A stretch of 5,990 nt of DNA from an uncultured Kouleothrix sp. (lineage in GTDB: Bacteria; Chloroflexota; Chloroflexia; Chloroflexales; Roseiflexaceae): positions 1-5,990 of the forward strand of contig CALLYN010000573.1 in NCBI GenBank assembly GCA_937858455.1, given 5' to 3'. The number at the start of each line of letters is the position of its first letter. Position 1 is the first letter of the stretch. This document shows positions 5,525-5,990 of the stretch, in pieces. The notes beneath the pieces are model-generated. The model made no database searches. It was not told the DNA's origin and was given only the letters and a program-made list of their open reading frames with translations. The position numbers were made by a program, and so were the translations under genes.

Positions 5525-5833
5525 CTAGGCGGCTTCGGATTTTGCGCGGATGCTGGCGACGGTGGCGCGCCAGTCGACGCGCGGATGCTGGGATTCGATC
5601 TCGGCGACGACCGCGTCGACCACGCTCGCAGCGCTGCCATCGCGCGTCTGCTCGTCGCCCCAGTGGTAGGCATCGGTGTACTCGTCGGAGCCGATCCAGC
5701 CGACCGACATAGCCGCGAGGTCGACGGCTTCCTGGAAGCGATCGTGCAGCGCAGCTTTGGCGCGGCCGCCCTCGCCTTTGGCGCGCACCTGCACCGGGAT
5801 GTCGACCCAGTAGAGTATTTGGTAGGTTGCCAT
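5525..5833 (-). CDS. Small PF13769-like ('virulence factor' domain) protein
   Basis: This 102-residue, probably cytoplasmic protein has no signal peptide or membrane segment. It opens with YQILYWVDIPVQVRAK, then RFQEAVDLAAM (about 32-42) and DEYTDAYHWGDE (about 50-61), ending in an acidic helix and SIRAKSEAA. This pattern (YW-x-DIP-x-QV, RFxxAIDxAAM, a Trp-Gly before the tail) matches my memory of the small 'virulence factor' family PF13769 found in alphaproteobacteria and others. The name is historical; no biochemical role is established to my knowledge and pathogenicity should not be inferred. In some alphaproteobacteria relatives lie near corrinoid/methyltetrahydrofolate genes (recalled, not checked), and nothing here confirms that link. 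The start is secure: AAGGAGG at 5840-5846, 6 nt before the ATG. A partial gene on the same strand ends 72 bp upstream, so the two may be co-transcribed. Confidence 0.85.
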   Translation of the reverse strand: MATYQILYWVDIPVQVRAKGEGGRAKAALHDRFQEAVDLAAMSVGWIGSDEYTDAYHWGDEQTRDGSAASVVDAVVAEIESQHPRVDWRATVASIRAKSEAA

Positions 5834-5839
5834 TGCGTT

Positions 5840-5846
5840 CCTCCTT
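5840..5846 (-). promoter_or_regulatory. Consensus Shine-Dalgarno of the PF13769-like gene
   Basis: AAGGAGG on the minus strand is fully complementary to the 16S anti-SD, with 6-nt spacing to the ATG at 5833. It suggests strong translation, in contrast to the weaker sites before lhgO and msrQ. Confidence 0.8.
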
Positions 5847-5905
5847 CTATGGCGAGTGTTTCGTGTGCTGCCGGAGACCGTGATAGGGCGGGCAGGCGGC
5901 TGGGG

Positions 5906-5990
5906 CTACTTGGGCTGGCGGCTGGTGTTGCGGCGGGCGCGCGGCGGGCGGGGCGCAGGGGCTTCGGGCAGCGGCTCGGCCTGGAACTCG
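5906..5990 (-). CDS. C-terminal end of an unidentified gene
   Basis: On the minus strand a frame is open from the window edge to a TAG at 5906-5908, giving 27 residues that begin EFQAEPLPEAPAPRPPRARR and end NTSRQPK. The Pro/Ala-rich then Arg-rich composition looks like a disordered basic tail of a larger protein. It is too short to assign a family. It would be the gene just upstream of the PF13769-like gene, on the same strand. In GC-rich DNA an open frame this short can occur by chance, so the call rests on protein-like composition and position. Confidence 0.45.
   Translation of the reverse strand, partial: EFQAEPLPEAPAPRPPRARRNTSRQPK

Overview
The window is GC-rich bacterial DNA with compact genes and short, hairpin-rich spacers. 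Codon use, an MsrP that appears to be a Tat lipoprotein (suggesting no classical periplasm), and the style of the intergenic palindromes suggest a Chloroflexota bacterium, perhaps Roseiflexus/Kouleothrix-like. That assignment is inference from pattern memory and was not tested by a search.

Layout: (1) 1-1164 (+) is the 3' part of an unrecognised, probably extracellular beta-rich protein. (2) 1239-2468 (-) encodes an L-2-hydroxyglutarate oxidase/dehydrogenase (LhgO) and converges on gene 1 across an 11-bp hairpin. (3) 2563-3195 (+) encodes a PAP2-family membrane phosphatase, divergent from lhgO across an AT-richer shared promoter region. (4) 3199-3245 is a strong bidirectional terminator between convergent genes. 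(5) 5033-3308 (-) is the msrP-msrQ pair, a methionine sulfoxide repair system outside the cytoplasm: MsrQ is a haem membrane protein that passes quinone-pool electrons to the molybdopterin enzyme MsrP. (6) 5049-5524 is a gene-free stretch of about 475 bp. It holds a candidate msrP promoter, a 151-bp element bounded by perfect 10-bp inverted repeats that enclose three consecutive hairpins (5252-5402), and a 30-bp perfect palindrome (5474-5503). (7) 5525-5833 (-) encodes a small protein resembling the 'virulence factor' domain family (PF13769), with a near-ideal Shine-Dalgarno. (8) 5906-5990 (-) is probably the C-terminal end of another gene in the same orientation.

Only msrP and msrQ form a clear functional unit. 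The other genes look like ordinary housekeeping or accessory neighbours without a shared pathway. The most unusual item is the 151-bp structured element upstream of msrP, which could be a MITE-like or REP-like dispersed repeat or a structured RNA.
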